A stretch of DNA of 64,000 bases, taken from assembly GCF_902703175.1 (NCBI RefSeq), contig NZ_CACRYJ010000059.1, forward strand, positions 121,678 to 185,677. The letters run 5' to 3'. The first letter of the stretch is position 1. Every line of letters begins with the position of its first letter. The stretch is from Occultella aeris (GTDB lineage: Bacteria > Actinomycetota > Actinomycetes > Actinomycetales > Beutenbergiaceae). A program made the translations under genes and the position numbers. Of the stretch, positions 25,200-33,755 are shown in pieces. Below the pieces are notes generated by a model. It ran no database searches. It had not been told where the DNA came from and was given only the letters and a program-made list of their open reading frames with translations.

Positions 25200-26650
25200 G
25201 TGACACCACCCGCGCGGTGGGGACCACCCAGAAGGTCACACTTCTCACGCTGGCGGCGATGGTCGTCGGCTCGATGGTGGGCGGCGGCGTGTTCACGCTG
25301 CCGGGCGAATTCGGCAGTGCGAGCGGGGTGCTCGGCTCCCTCGTGGCCTGGACGATCGCTGGAGCGGGCATGCTCACTCTCGCGCTCGTCTTCCAGTCGC
25401 TGGCAATACGTCGACCCGACCTCGACAGCGGCATCTACATCTACGCCCAGGCCGGATTCGGCAACTTCGCCGGGTTCAACGCCGCGTGGGGCTACTGGGC
25501 CAGCAATGTCGTCGGAAACGTCTTCTACCTCACCTTTGCGATGGCAGGAATCGGCGCGTTCGTGCCCGGTCTGAGCCGTGGCACCACCGTGCTCGCGGTG
25601 GTCTGCTCCTCCGCGCTGATCTGGGTCTTCCATGTGCTGATCCTGCGCGGCATCCGGACGGCGACCGGCATCAACCGGATCGTCACCGCCGCCAAGCTCA
25701 TCCCGATCCTGATGTTCATCGTGTTGTGCGCGGTGTCCTTCGACGCCGGTGTGTTCGCCGAGAACATCTCCGGCACCACGGATGGCTCCGGCCCGAGCCT
25801 GTTCACCCAGGTCTCCGACACGATGGTGATCACGGCGTTCGTCTTCCTGGGCATCGAGGGTGCGTCGGTCTACTCACGACTGGCGGCGCGACGCGAGGAC
25901 ATCGGCCGAGCGACCGTACTCGGCCTGCTCAGCACCTTGGCTCTCTTCTCCTCCGTCACGCTCGTCTCCTACGGCGTCCTGCCGCAGAAGGACCTGGCCT
26001 CGGCCGAAGCGCCGTCGATGGGTGCCGTACTCGAGGCGGCCGTCGGTCCCTGGGGAGCCACCCTGATCGACGTTGGTCTCGTGGTCTCCGTGTTCGGCGC
26101 CTACCTGGCCTGGACCCTGCTGAACGCGGAGGTCATGTTCATGCCGGCCCGGACCGAGATCATGCCGCGGTTCCTCAAGGTTGAGAACTCCCGGGGGGTG
26201 CCCGTTGCGGCCCTGGTCACGACGAACGTCGCGGTCCAGGTGTTCCTCCTGCTCGTCCTCGTCGTCAATGACGCGCTGGACTTCATGCTGTCGCTCGACG
26301 TGGCACTGACGCTGGTGCCGTACCTGCTCGCTGCAGGCTTCGCGGTCAAGCTCTGCCTCACCCGGGAGACATACCCGCCCGGTGCCGAGGGTGAACGCCG
26401 CAAGCACCTGACGATCGGCGTCATCGCCGTGCTCTACTCACTGTTCCTGATCTACGCGGCCGGACCCGAGTTCCTTCTGCTCGGGTGCCTGATCTACGCC
26501 CCGGGCATCGGACTGTACGTGCTTTCGCGACGTGAGCGCCGGCAACGTGTCTTCACGCCGGCGGAAGCGGTCGCCGCAGTCGTCCTCGTCGCCGCAGCCG
26601 GCCTCGGCGTGTTCCTCCTGGTCACCGGCGGTATCGACATCACCGCCTGA
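25196..26650 (+). CDS. Basic amino acid/polyamine antiporter (APC family)
   Basis: A 484-aa protein with 12-13 membrane segments and the APC/ArcD-LysP-like opening (LAAMVVGSMVGGGVFTLPGEF). NFAGFNAAWGYWASNVVGNV and VFLGIEGASVYSRLAARRED fit the arginine-ornithine/lysine antiporter group. The ATG overlaps the lysX stop by four bases (ATGA), the third gene of the operon. Coupling to LysX suggests that it supplies or balances lysine (or ornithine/arginine), which is inference from context. Confidence 0.88.
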   Translation: MSDTTRAVGTTQKVTLLTLAAMVVGSMVGGGVFTLPGEFGSASGVLGSLVAWTIAGAGMLTLALVFQSLAIRRPDLDSGIYIYAQAGFGNFAGFNAAWGYWASNVVGNVFYLTFAMAGIGAFVPGLSRGTTVLAVVCSSALIWVFHVLILRGIRTATGINRIVTAAKLIPILMFIVLCAVSFDAGVFAENISGTTDGSGPSLFTQVSDTMVITAFVFLGIEGASVYSRLAARREDIGRATVLGLLSTLALFSSVTLVSYGVLPQKDLASAEAPSMGAVLEAAVGPWGATLIDVGLVVSVFGAYLAWTLLNAEVMFMPARTEIMPRFLKVENSRGVPVAALVTTNVAVQVFLLLVLVVNDALDFMLSLDVALTLVPYLLAAGFAVKLCLTRETYPPGAEGERRKHLTIGVIAVLYSLFLIYAAGPEFLLLGCLIYAPGIGLYVLSRRERRQRVFTPAEAVAAVVLVAAAGLGVFLLVTGGIDITA

Positions 26651-26691
26651 TCCGGCAGTACCTCCCGGCGCGATGTCGTCCGGGGGCCGTC

Positions 26692-27372
26692 TCAGTCCAG
26701 CAGACCCGCAACCAGGACCTTCGCCATCCCGTCCGGATACACCTGGATCACGCTCACCGAGCCCGACTGCAGCCGCAGCCGCCACCAGCCGCCGGGCGGC
26801 GCGAGCAGGCACTGTCCGATCACGCTGCGGATCGACACGGCGTGTGCGACCACCACCACGGTTGATCCGGCGTGCTCGGCCACGAGGTCCAGCAGCAACG
26901 CGTGGGTGCGCTCGCCGACCTGGGCGATCGACTCCCCGCCGGGCGGAACGGTGGTACCGGTGGTGTGCCAGGCGTCCAGCTCCCCGGGCCAGCGCTCGTC
27001 GATCTCGTCCTCCTTGAGGCCCTCCCACTCGCCGAAATTACACTCCTTCGCGCGGTCGTCCACGAGCGCGGAGAGCCCGAAGTGGGCCGCGATGACGTCC
27101 GCGGTCTCCCGGGTGCGCACCATCGGTGACGTGATCAGCGTGGTCGGCGGGGGAACGTCATCGAACAGGTCGGACCCGAGCCGGCCCAGGATCGTGGCGG
27201 CCCGTTGCGCCTCCACGCGGCCCGCCTCGCTCAGCGGCGGGCCGGGTACCCCGGACCCGGAGTAGGCGCCGGTGGGCGTCATCGGTGTCTCGCCGTGGCG
27301 GACCAGCGCCACCGTGACAGGCTCCCCCACCCCCGTGACGCCCCGGCCGGCGACATCCGCGTGCAGACTCAT
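26692..27372 (-). CDS. Histidine phosphatase family protein (MSMEG_4193-like)
   Basis: A 226-aa phosphoglycerate-mutase-like phosphatase. The catalytic RHG is at residues 25-27 (VALVRHGETP), the phosphate pocket Arg-Glu in SPMVRTRETADVI, the acid in ECNFGEWEG and the second His in VVVAHAVS. Substrate is unknown. Its ATG overlaps the stop of the upstream coiled-coil gene by four bases, a synteny I know from other actinobacteria, where the pair sits with Nif3-like genes. Confidence 0.9.
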   Translation of the reverse strand: MSLHADVAGRGVTGVGEPVTVALVRHGETPMTPTGAYSGSGVPGPPLSEAGRVEAQRAATILGRLGSDLFDDVPPPTTLITSPMVRTRETADVIAAHFGLSALVDDRAKECNFGEWEGLKEDEIDERWPGELDAWHTTGTTVPPGGESIAQVGERTHALLLDLVAEHAGSTVVVVAHAVSIRSVIGQCLLAPPGGWWRLRLQSGSVSVIQVYPDGMAKVLVAGLLD

Positions 27373-28112
27373 GGTCGACCCTCCGTCGCCGGAACCCGCA
27401 CCAGGATGTAGCCGTACTCCTCGGACTGGATGACCTCCTCCGGCTGCGCGTCCCGGATGGCCGCGCGCTCGGTGAGGCTGAGGTTCACGCTCTCGGTGCT
27501 CTCGCCGCGCAGCGCCACGGCCGCGAGCCCGCCGGTCTGGGTCCGGACCCGCTCGTAGAGCGCGACCAGCTTCTCGTCGATCCCCTCGACGGTGGCGGCC
27601 CGTTCCGCCTGCGCCTTCGCGATGGCCTCGTCGAGCTGGGCGAACGCGGCGTCGCGCTCGGCCTCGAGCCGCTCGGTGTCAGCCCGCAGCGCCTCCGCCT
27701 GCGCGGTGACCGCCGTGACCTCGCCCTCGGCGGCCTCGAGCCGCTCCATCACCTCCAGCTCGACCTCCTCCAGCGCCGCCTTGCGGCGGCCGAGGGACTC
27801 GAGTTCGTGCGTCATGGCCTGCAGGTCCTTCGCCGACCCGGCGCCGCTGTCGAGGCGCTGCTGGTCGCGGGCGGCCCGGTTGGCGACCTGCTCCACGTCG
27901 GTCTCGGCCTTGGCCAGCTCACGGCGGGTGTCGCTGACCAGCACGGCCGTCTCCGCCCGGACCCGTTCCAGGTCCTGGGCGCGCTTGGAGAACTCGGCGA
28001 GCGTCGCCAGGCTCGGGTGGGACCGGCGCTGGTGGGCCAGCTGGGCCAGGCGGGTGTCGATGGCCTGCACGTCCAGCAGGCGTTGCTGATCGGCGACGGG
28101 GGCAGTGCTCAC
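27369..28112 (-). CDS. Coiled-coil 'zinc ribbon domain' family protein lacking zinc ligands
   Basis: A 247-aa protein of the actinobacterial family with a long coiled coil (about residues 30-190) and a C-terminal C4 zinc ribbon. Here the ribbon sequence is kept (LSLTERAAIRDAQPEEVIQS, then EEYGYILVR), but all four expected cysteines are replaced: the usual CxxC becomes STESV and CEECG becomes SEEYG. The whole protein has no cysteine. GGAGG lies 6 nt before the GTG start. It probably binds RNA or protein through the coiled coil, as inferred for the family; it cannot bind zinc through the usual site. Next to Nif3-like and phosphatase genes as in relatives. Confidence 0.85.
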   Translation of the reverse strand: MSTAPVADQQRLLDVQAIDTRLAQLAHQRRSHPSLATLAEFSKRAQDLERVRAETAVLVSDTRRELAKAETDVEQVANRAARDQQRLDSGAGSAKDLQAMTHELESLGRRKAALEEVELEVMERLEAAEGEVTAVTAQAEALRADTERLEAERDAAFAQLDEAIAKAQAERAATVEGIDEKLVALYERVRTQTGGLAAVALRGESTESVNLSLTERAAIRDAQPEEVIQSEEYGYILVRVPATEGRP

Positions 28113-28145
28113 AGATGTCCTCCGGTGTATCGAGTGACGCTCAGC

Positions 28146-28664
28146 CTAATCGTCGTCCGTGCCGGCGTGACCACGGGGAACCTCGAATTTCTCCAGCCGG
28201 ACGTCGCGGGAGGTGACCTGCCCCCAACCGCCGCCGAACCGCAGCACCGCAAGGGCCGCCGTCGGGAACTTCTCGGCGATGTGTTCGGTGACCTCGGACG
28301 GCTGCGCGACATCGAGGATGAACTCGGCGAGGGTGGGCTCGTGCCCGATCACCAGGGCGGTGCGCGCGGTGGCCGGCAGCTCGCGCACGAGCCGGATCAC
28401 GTCGGCGGGGTCCGCGGCGTACAGGGCGCCGTCGAAGCGCACGTCAGTGCACCGGGCACCGCCGCGTTCGGCCCGCAGCCAGGTCATCCGGGCGCGCGTG
28501 GCCGTCGAGCAGAGCACCACGTCGAGGTTGTGACCTGCCAGCACCCGGCCGGCGGCGACGCCGTCACGCAGGCCCCGCGGCGCCAGCGGGCGCAGGTGGT
28601 CCGGCTCGCCGGTGTCCCACGCGGACTTCGCGTGCCGCAGGACGATCAGGGTCCGCTCGGTCAT
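28146..28664 (-). CDS. SixA-like histidine phosphatase
   Basis: A 172-aa member of the short SixA branch of histidine phosphatases: TLIVLRHAKSAW at residues 5-16, STATRARMTW as the second phosphate-pocket block, and VIGHEPTLAEFI with the second catalytic His. SixA removes phosphate from phosphohistidine or small molecules; the target here is unknown. It lies between the zinc-ribbon-like and Nif3-like genes on the same strand with short spacers (33 and 32 bp). Confidence 0.9.
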   Translation of the reverse strand: MTERTLIVLRHAKSAWDTGEPDHLRPLAPRGLRDGVAAGRVLAGHNLDVVLCSTATRARMTWLRAERGGARCTDVRFDGALYAADPADVIRLVRELPATARTALVIGHEPTLAEFILDVAQPSEVTEHIAEKFPTAALAVLRFGGGWGQVTSRDVRLEKFEVPRGHAGTDDD

Positions 28665-28696
28665 CGCTCACCTCTCCTCATCGACAGGTGGGGCCA

Positions 28697-29860
28697 TCAA
28701 ACACCCGTGGCGCCCGTGCGTCCATCAGTGTCGCCAGCGGAGGCGAGCCGGTCGGTCCAAGGGTCGGTGACGCGCGTGCTGACCTGCGTCGACAGGCCGG
28801 TGTCGGCGGCCAGGTCCGCGGCCGCGACCGGCAGCCACGGCCACTCGCTGGCCCAGTGCGCCACGTCGATCAGGGCGAGCGCGCCCGGCTCGGCGAGCGC
28901 CTCGCTCGCGCGATGGTGGCGCAGGTCCGCGGTCACGTACACGTCGGCCCCGGCTGCGGCGGCCGCATCGAGGTAGGCGTCGCCGCTGCCGCCGCTGACG
29001 GCGACCGTCCGCACCACCGCCCCAGGTGCGCCGGCCACCCGGACGCCGTGGGCCGTCGCCGGCAGTGCCCGGGCGACCGCCTGCGCGAAGTCCGCGAGCG
29101 TGATCGGCTCGGCGAGGTCACCGATCCGGCCGCTGCCGGTGGGGCCCGACGGCGCACGCGTGGGCACGAAGGAGAACGCCGGCTCCTCGTAGGGGTGCGC
29201 CGCCCGTAGCGCGGCCAGCACGTGCTCGCGCACGCCGGTTGGCACCACTATCTCGAGGCGGGTCTCGGCCAGTCGTTCGTGGGCGCCGACCTGCCCGACG
29301 GCGGGGCTCGCCCCGGGCTTCGGCGTGAACTCACCCGTGCCGGTCACCGTCCAGGCGCAGCCCTCATAATCGCCGATCGCGCCTGCGCCGGCGGCTGCGA
29401 GCGCGCGCCGGACCTGCTCCGCCGAGGCCTCCGGCGTGTACGTGACGAGCAGGTCAAGGGCGGGAGCGGGGGCCGGCACGAGCGGGCGGGTGCCGGTCAG
29501 CCCGAGGGCCGCGGCGAGCGCGTCGTTGACCCCACCGGCGGCGATGTCGGCATTCGTGTGCGCCACGTACAGGGCGATCCCGGCCCGGATCAGCCGATGT
29601 ACCAGGCGACCCTTGGCGCCGGTCGCGGCCACGGAGGTGACGCCGCGCAGGTACAGCGGGTGGTGGGTGACGAGCAGGTCCACGCCGCGCTCGATCGCCT
29701 CGTCCACCACTGCCTCGACCGGGTCAATCGCGAACAGCACCTGCGCCACCCGGGCATCGGGCTCGCCGACAACCAGACCGACGGCGTCCCAGTCCTCCGC
29801 GGTCCCCGGTGGGTAGCGCCGCTCCAGGGTCGCGACCACGTCGACAAGTGCGAGATCCAT
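28697..29860 (-). CDS. Nif3-like dinuclear metal centre protein (YbgI/YqfO type)
   Basis: A 387-aa long-form Nif3 protein with the inserted PII-like domain (about residues 135-240). Metal ligands are visible in LLVTHHPLY (His-His near 66), YVAHTNAD and DVAHWASEWPWL (His-x3-Glu). These proteins bind two metals and form hexamers; they have been called GTP cyclohydrolase I type 2, a name that is not well supported. First gene of the minus-strand cluster leading to the two phosphatases and the coiled-coil protein. Confidence 0.92.
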   Translation of the reverse strand: MDLALVDVVATLERRYPPGTAEDWDAVGLVVGEPDARVAQVLFAIDPVEAVVDEAIERGVDLLVTHHPLYLRGVTSVAATGAKGRLVHRLIRAGIALYVAHTNADIAAGGVNDALAAALGLTGTRPLVPAPAPALDLLVTYTPEASAEQVRRALAAAGAGAIGDYEGCAWTVTGTGEFTPKPGASPAVGQVGAHERLAETRLEIVVPTGVREHVLAALRAAHPYEEPAFSFVPTRAPSGPTGSGRIGDLAEPITLADFAQAVARALPATAHGVRVAGAPGAVVRTVAVSGGSGDAYLDAAAAAGADVYVTADLRHHRASEALAEPGALALIDVAHWASEWPWLPVAAADLAADTGLSTQVSTRVTDPWTDRLASAGDTDGRTGATGV

Positions 29861-30007
29861 GCCCCGAACCTACCCGGGCGACGTCTCACCGGTTGGGCGG
29901 CATCGTTCTGCCGCTCGCCCGGGGCCCGGACCGGTGGGATGCTGGCGCGGGCGCCCTGTGTAGCCTTCCTACGCAGATCCGTGGCGTACCCCTTCTCCGG
30001 AGGCATC

Positions 30008-30952
30008 ATGAGAACCCGCACGACCACCCGACGGGGCCTGACCGCCGTCGCCGCACTCTCCCTGGCCGCCGTCGCCCTCGTCGCCTGCAGCCCGGAGGAC
30101 GAAGGCACCGACGGCGAGGGCTCCGGCGACGAGTCGTCCGCCTACCAGGACCTGCTGGATGGCGGCATCGTCGCCGACGACGCGACCGTCGAGGCCAACG
30201 AGTGGGCCAGCGGTGTGCGCGAGGCCGGCGTGCTGACCGTGGGCGGCACCGAGACCTCGGAACTGTTCTCGCTGCTCGACCCGACCACCGGCGTGGCCCG
30301 GGGCTTCGACGCCGCCCTGTCCCAGCTGCTGTCCCGGTACATCCTCGGCGAGGTGAACACCGACCTGCAGCAGGTCACCGTGGACACGCGCGAGGACCTG
30401 CTCGAGACCGGCGCGGTGGACACCGTCATCGCGACGTACTCGATCACCCCCGAGCGCGCCGAACGGGTCGCGTTCGCCGGCCCGTACTACTCCTCGCAGA
30501 GCGGCATCCTGGTCCCGATCGACTCCGACATCACCGGCCTGGACGACCTCGACGGCGCCACTGTCGCCACGCAGGCAGCCTCCACCGGCGTGACCGTGCT
30601 CGAGGAGTTCGCGCCCGGCGCGACCATCCTGGAACTGCCCGACCACGCCCAGGCGCTCGCCGCCGTCCAGCAGGGCAACGCCGACGCCTACGTGATCGAC
30701 CAGAGCCTGCTGCTCAACGCGGTCGTCACCAACGACGACGTGCAGATCGTCGGAGAGCCGTTCGGTCCGGGCGACAACTACGGCATCGGCCTGCCGAAGG
30801 ACTCCGACGCGCAGGAGTTCGTCAACGAATGGCTGCAGCAGGTGATCGACGACGGCACCTGGGCCGAGCTGTGGCAGATCACCATCGGTGACCGCGCCGA
30901 CATCGACACCGCTCCCGAGCCCCCGGTGATCGGTTCCGTCGAGGGTTCCTGA
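30008..30952 (+). CDS. Glutamate-type ABC transporter substrate-binding lipoprotein
   Basis: A 314-aa SBP_bac_3 lipoprotein. The signal peptide ends in the lipobox LVAC near residue 27, then an acidic linker follows. YSITPERAERVAFAGPYYSS is the hinge block typical of glutamate/GluB-type binding proteins, and QQGNADAYVIDQSLL fits as well. A strong terminator (30970-31005) separates it from the permease genes, so it is expected to be made in excess over them, as is common for binding proteins. Confidence 0.92.
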   Translation: MRTRTTTRRGLTAVAALSLAAVALVACSPEDEGTDGEGSGDESSAYQDLLDGGIVADDATVEANEWASGVREAGVLTVGGTETSELFSLLDPTTGVARGFDAALSQLLSRYILGEVNTDLQQVTVDTREDLLETGAVDTVIATYSITPERAERVAFAGPYYSSQSGILVPIDSDITGLDDLDGATVATQAASTGVTVLEEFAPGATILELPDHAQALAAVQQGNADAYVIDQSLLLNAVVTNDDVQIVGEPFGPGDNYGIGLPKDSDAQEFVNEWLQQVIDDGTWAELWQITIGDRADIDTAPEPPVIGSVEGS

Positions 30953-30969
30953 CCACCCACAACTGGCTC

Positions 30970-31005
30970 GGCCGGCGCCCGGCGAGCGGGCGCCGGCCGG
31001 GTTTT
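30970..31005 (+). terminator. Intra-operon rho-independent terminator
   Basis: A perfect 12-bp stem GGCCGGCGCCCG / CGGGCGCCGGCC with a 5-nt loop, followed by GGGTTTT. It lies 17 bp after the binding-protein stop and just before the permease GTG, so it is probably a partial terminator that lowers permease expression. Confidence 0.85.
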
Positions 31006-31021
31006 CAGCGAGGAGGCGCGG

Positions 31022-31669
31022 GTGCAGATCATCCTGACCGAGTACCTGGGCACGCTGTTGCGTGGTCTGGGGACGACGGCGGTGCTCACCGTGGTCGCGT
31101 TCGTCGCCTCCGTGGTACTCGGGCTGCTCATGGCGACGTTCCGGATCAGCCCGATCCCGCCGCTGCGGGTGGCGGGCGCGGTGTACGTGGAGATCTTCCG
31201 CAATGTGCCGCTCGTCAGCCTGCTGATCGTGGTCGTCTACGGGCTGCCGGAGATCAACCTGAACCCCGGTTTCGTGCCCGGGGTGATCATTGCGATGACG
31301 CTGGTCGGCACCGCGTTCGCGTGCGAGACGTTCCGCACCGGCATCAACGCGATCGGCGCCGGGCAGATCGAGGCGGCTCGCTCGATCGGGCTGACGTTCG
31401 GCGGCATCGTCCGCGAGCTGATCCTGCCGCAGGCCACCCGCACCGTGATCGGGCCGACCGTCACCCTGTTCATCGGGATCATGCTCAGCTCGTCGCTCGC
31501 CACCGTGGTGGGCGTGCGTGACCTGACCGGCACCGTCTCCTACATCAACAACAGGGAGGCGCTGGGGATCACCACGTTCCTCGTGGCGGCCGTGCTGTAC
31601 GCGGCCATCTCCCTGGGCGCGGCGGCGTTCGGTGCCCGCATGGAGACGCGGTTGCGGGTGCTGCGATGA
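31022..31669 (+). CDS. Glutamate-type ABC transporter permease 1 (GluC-like)
   Basis: A 215-aa permease with about five membrane segments. FRNVPLVSLLIVVVYGLPEI and the EAA loop EAARSIGLTFGGIVRELILP place it in the polar amino acid HEQRO group. The GTG start follows GAGGAGGCGCG. It overlaps the second permease by four bases (ATGA). No ATPase gene follows, unlike the gluABCD layout. Confidence 0.92.
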   Translation: MQIILTEYLGTLLRGLGTTAVLTVVAFVASVVLGLLMATFRISPIPPLRVAGAVYVEIFRNVPLVSLLIVVVYGLPEINLNPGFVPGVIIAMTLVGTAFACETFRTGINAIGAGQIEAARSIGLTFGGIVRELILPQATRTVIGPTVTLFIGIMLSSSLATVVGVRDLTGTVSYINNREALGITTFLVAAVLYAAISLGAAAFGARMETRLRVLR

Positions 31670-32523
31670 GCATGCAACACGCCCTGTTCGACACGGTCGG
31701 GCCGAGGGCGCGCCGCCGGGTCGCCATCGTCACAGTGATCTCCCTGATCGCCATCGCGGGCCTGCTCGGCCTCGCCTACTACCAGTTCTATGCCAGCGGC
31801 CAGCTGGCGCCGTCGAAGTGGCGTGAGCTCACGCAGCCGTCCACGATGCGCTACCTCGCCCGGGCCCTGGGCAACACCGGCCTGGCCGCCCTGGGTGCGG
31901 CCGCCATCGGGCTGCCGCTCGGGCTGCTCCTCGCCGTCGGGCGGCTCTCCCACCGAGCGTGGTTCCGCTGGCCGGCGACCGCGGTGATCGAGGCGTTCCG
32001 GGCCGTGCCCGTGCTGCTCATCATCTACATCTTCATGTTCGCCCTGCCGCAGTACGGCATCAACCCGGACGTGTACTGGAAGCTCGTGATCCCGATCGGG
32101 CTGTGCGCGGCGGCCACCCTCGCCGAGGTGTTCCGGGCCGGCGTGCTCGCGCTGCCGAGGGGGCAGGGCGAGGCCGCGGCCGCCGTCGGGATGACCGGGC
32201 CGCAGGCGTTCCGGCTGGTGATCTTCCCGCAGGCGCTGCGGGTGGTCATCCCGGCCCTGGTGGCCCAGGCTGTGATCGTCGTCAAGGACACCGCTTTCGG
32301 GTACGTGGTCAGCTACAGCGAGCTGATGCAGAGCGGGCGGGTGCTGGTCGCGAACACCGGTGACCTGATCCAGACGTACCTGGTGATCACGGTCATCTAC
32401 GTCATCGTGAACATCATCATCTCCCGGCTCGCCCAGCGACTCGACAGCGTGCTGGCCCGCAAGCGCGCCAGTGGCGGGCGCCGGTTCACCGCGCTGATCC
32501 CCGGGCGGTCCGCGATCCAGTAG
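31666..32523 (+). CDS. Glutamate-type ABC transporter permease 2 (GluD-like)
   Basis: A 285-aa permease: an N-terminal span (VAIVTVISLIAIAGLLGLAY), a periplasmic part, then the permease core with FRAVPVLLIIYIFMFALPQY and the EAA loop EAAAAVGMTGPQAFRLVIFP. It would pair with permease 1 as a heterodimer. An ATPase must come from elsewhere, possibly the GlnQ-like protein at 16140-16925, but that is a guess. Confidence 0.92.
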   Translation: MSMQHALFDTVGPRARRRVAIVTVISLIAIAGLLGLAYYQFYASGQLAPSKWRELTQPSTMRYLARALGNTGLAALGAAAIGLPLGLLLAVGRLSHRAWFRWPATAVIEAFRAVPVLLIIYIFMFALPQYGINPDVYWKLVIPIGLCAAATLAEVFRAGVLALPRGQGEAAAAVGMTGPQAFRLVIFPQALRVVIPALVAQAVIVVKDTAFGYVVSYSELMQSGRVLVANTGDLIQTYLVITVIYVIVNIIISRLAQRLDSVLARKRASGGRRFTALIPGRSAIQ

Positions 32524-32623
32524 CGGGTGCCGATGGGGAGGTCGCCCCATAGCGCCGGGTCGGGCATTCTCGTAGCCTCTATGACGTCACGCCCGCCGCC
32601 GCTGGAACAGGGGAGCCAACCGA

Positions 32624-33382
32624 ATGCCCAATGAGGACCTGGATCGACTCGCGGATCTGCGCGACTCGATGGATCGGATGAGTCAACGGATCGAGGCGAC
32701 GCAGGGTGACCTCGGAGCCTCTCGGGGTCAGGACCAGGCCGGTGTCGTCACGGTCCGCCTGAACGACGACGGAATGTTCGTCGACGTGGCCGTGCTCGAG
32801 GCCTGGTCGGACGAGTACGAGGCCGACCAGCTGGGTGCCGCGGTCGTCTCCGCCTATGTGGCCGCCACGCTGGCACGGATCGAGCAGTGGTCCACCGGGA
32901 TCGACGAACAGGACGAACAACCGGAGCCACGGACCCGGCCGATGCGGCCGCGGCACGAGGAACTCGCCGCCCAGCTCGACGAGCTCGTCGGCGGCGAGTC
33001 CGACATCGACGCCACCGCGGCCACCCGGGGTCTGATCGCCCACCTCCAGGAGTTCCAGGGCATCCTGGACTCCGCGGTGAACGCGATCGAGGCGCGGAAC
33101 CAGGAGCGGATCGTCGGCCACGACGGCCAACGCCGGGTCGAGGTCGTCGTCGATGGCGCCGGCGGCATCGCCGAGGTGAACATCGATCCGGACTTCGCGG
33201 AGGACTCGCACGCCTTCAACATCTCCCGAGCGGTCACGGAGGCGATCAAGAACGCCCTCGCCGCGTCCGCCGCGCAGTCGGCCGTGGCCCTGGCGCCGGT
33301 CGACGATCTCAACGCCATGGTCGCCAAGCTCAACGACCCGCGGGGCATGGCAGCCATCCTCAAGCCCGACACCTACAGCTGA
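32624..33382 (+). CDS. Double YbaB/EbfC-like protein of a type VII-like cassette
   Basis: A 252-aa protein that appears to hold two YbaB/EbfC-like units. The first covers about residues 1-95 (GVVTVRLNDDGMFVDVAVLE, then AAVVSAYVAATLARIEQW). The second covers about 105-235 (RRVEVVVDGAGGIAEVNIDP, then ISRAVTEAIKNALAAS). They are joined by an acidic, proline-rich linker. Classical YbaB is a ~100-aa nucleoid protein encoded beside recR. YbaB-like proteins of this kind sit instead upstream of WXG100/ESX genes in actinobacteria and may act as chaperones or regulators there. First of four genes with spacers of 13, 48 and 1 bp. Confidence 0.75.
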   Translation: MPNEDLDRLADLRDSMDRMSQRIEATQGDLGASRGQDQAGVVTVRLNDDGMFVDVAVLEAWSDEYEADQLGAAVVSAYVAATLARIEQWSTGIDEQDEQPEPRTRPMRPRHEELAAQLDELVGGESDIDATAATRGLIAHLQEFQGILDSAVNAIEARNQERIVGHDGQRRVEVVVDGAGGIAEVNIDPDFAEDSHAFNISRAVTEAIKNALAASAAQSAVALAPVDDLNAMVAKLNDPRGMAAILKPDTYS

Positions 33383-33395
33383 AGGAGCACGAACC

Positions 33396-33707
33396 ATGAC
33401 TCTCGAGGTCGCACTGGAGAACCTCGCCGCGGACACGGACACGTGGGCGTCGGCAGCGGACACGATCACCACGATGTCCTCCTCGCTGGCTGGCCTCACC
33501 CTCGGTGAGTTCGTCTTCACCGGCAGGGGCTACGCGGCGGGGGTGGCGTACGAGGAGGTTCGGGCACACATGGAGAGCCTCACCTCCACCGGCGGGACCG
33601 AACTGAACGACACGGTGAGCACGTTGCGCAAGATCCACGCCGACTACGCGGACAACGAGGCGGCCGCAACCGCAAGGTACAACGGCATGTGGACCTACGA
33701 CGGCTGA
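33396..33707 (+). CDS. ESX/EspC-like small helical protein (putative type VII substrate)
   Basis: A 103-aa, mostly helical protein without signal peptide. Size and helix-turn-helix pattern match EspC/WXG100-like proteins. The WxG turn is not obvious (the turn may be SSLAGLTLGEF). The C-terminal helix contains YADNE, fitting the YxxxD/E secretion signal of type VII substrates, 13 residues from the end. GGAG lies upstream of the ATG. It sits between the YbaB-like gene and a WxG/transmembrane gene, the usual place of an ESX-like partner. Confidence 0.65.
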   Translation: MTLEVALENLAADTDTWASAADTITTMSSSLAGLTLGEFVFTGRGYAAGVAYEEVRAHMESLTSTGGTELNDTVSTLRKIHADYADNEAAATARYNGMWTYDG

Positions 33708-33755
33708 CCCGACCGCACCCGCAGTGACTCCGCACACTTCAGAAAGGCACTCCCC

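Noticed and set aside
32524..32560. Terminator ATGGGG/CCCCAT after the second permease gene
   Set aside because: A six-base stem without a T tract; too weak to call.
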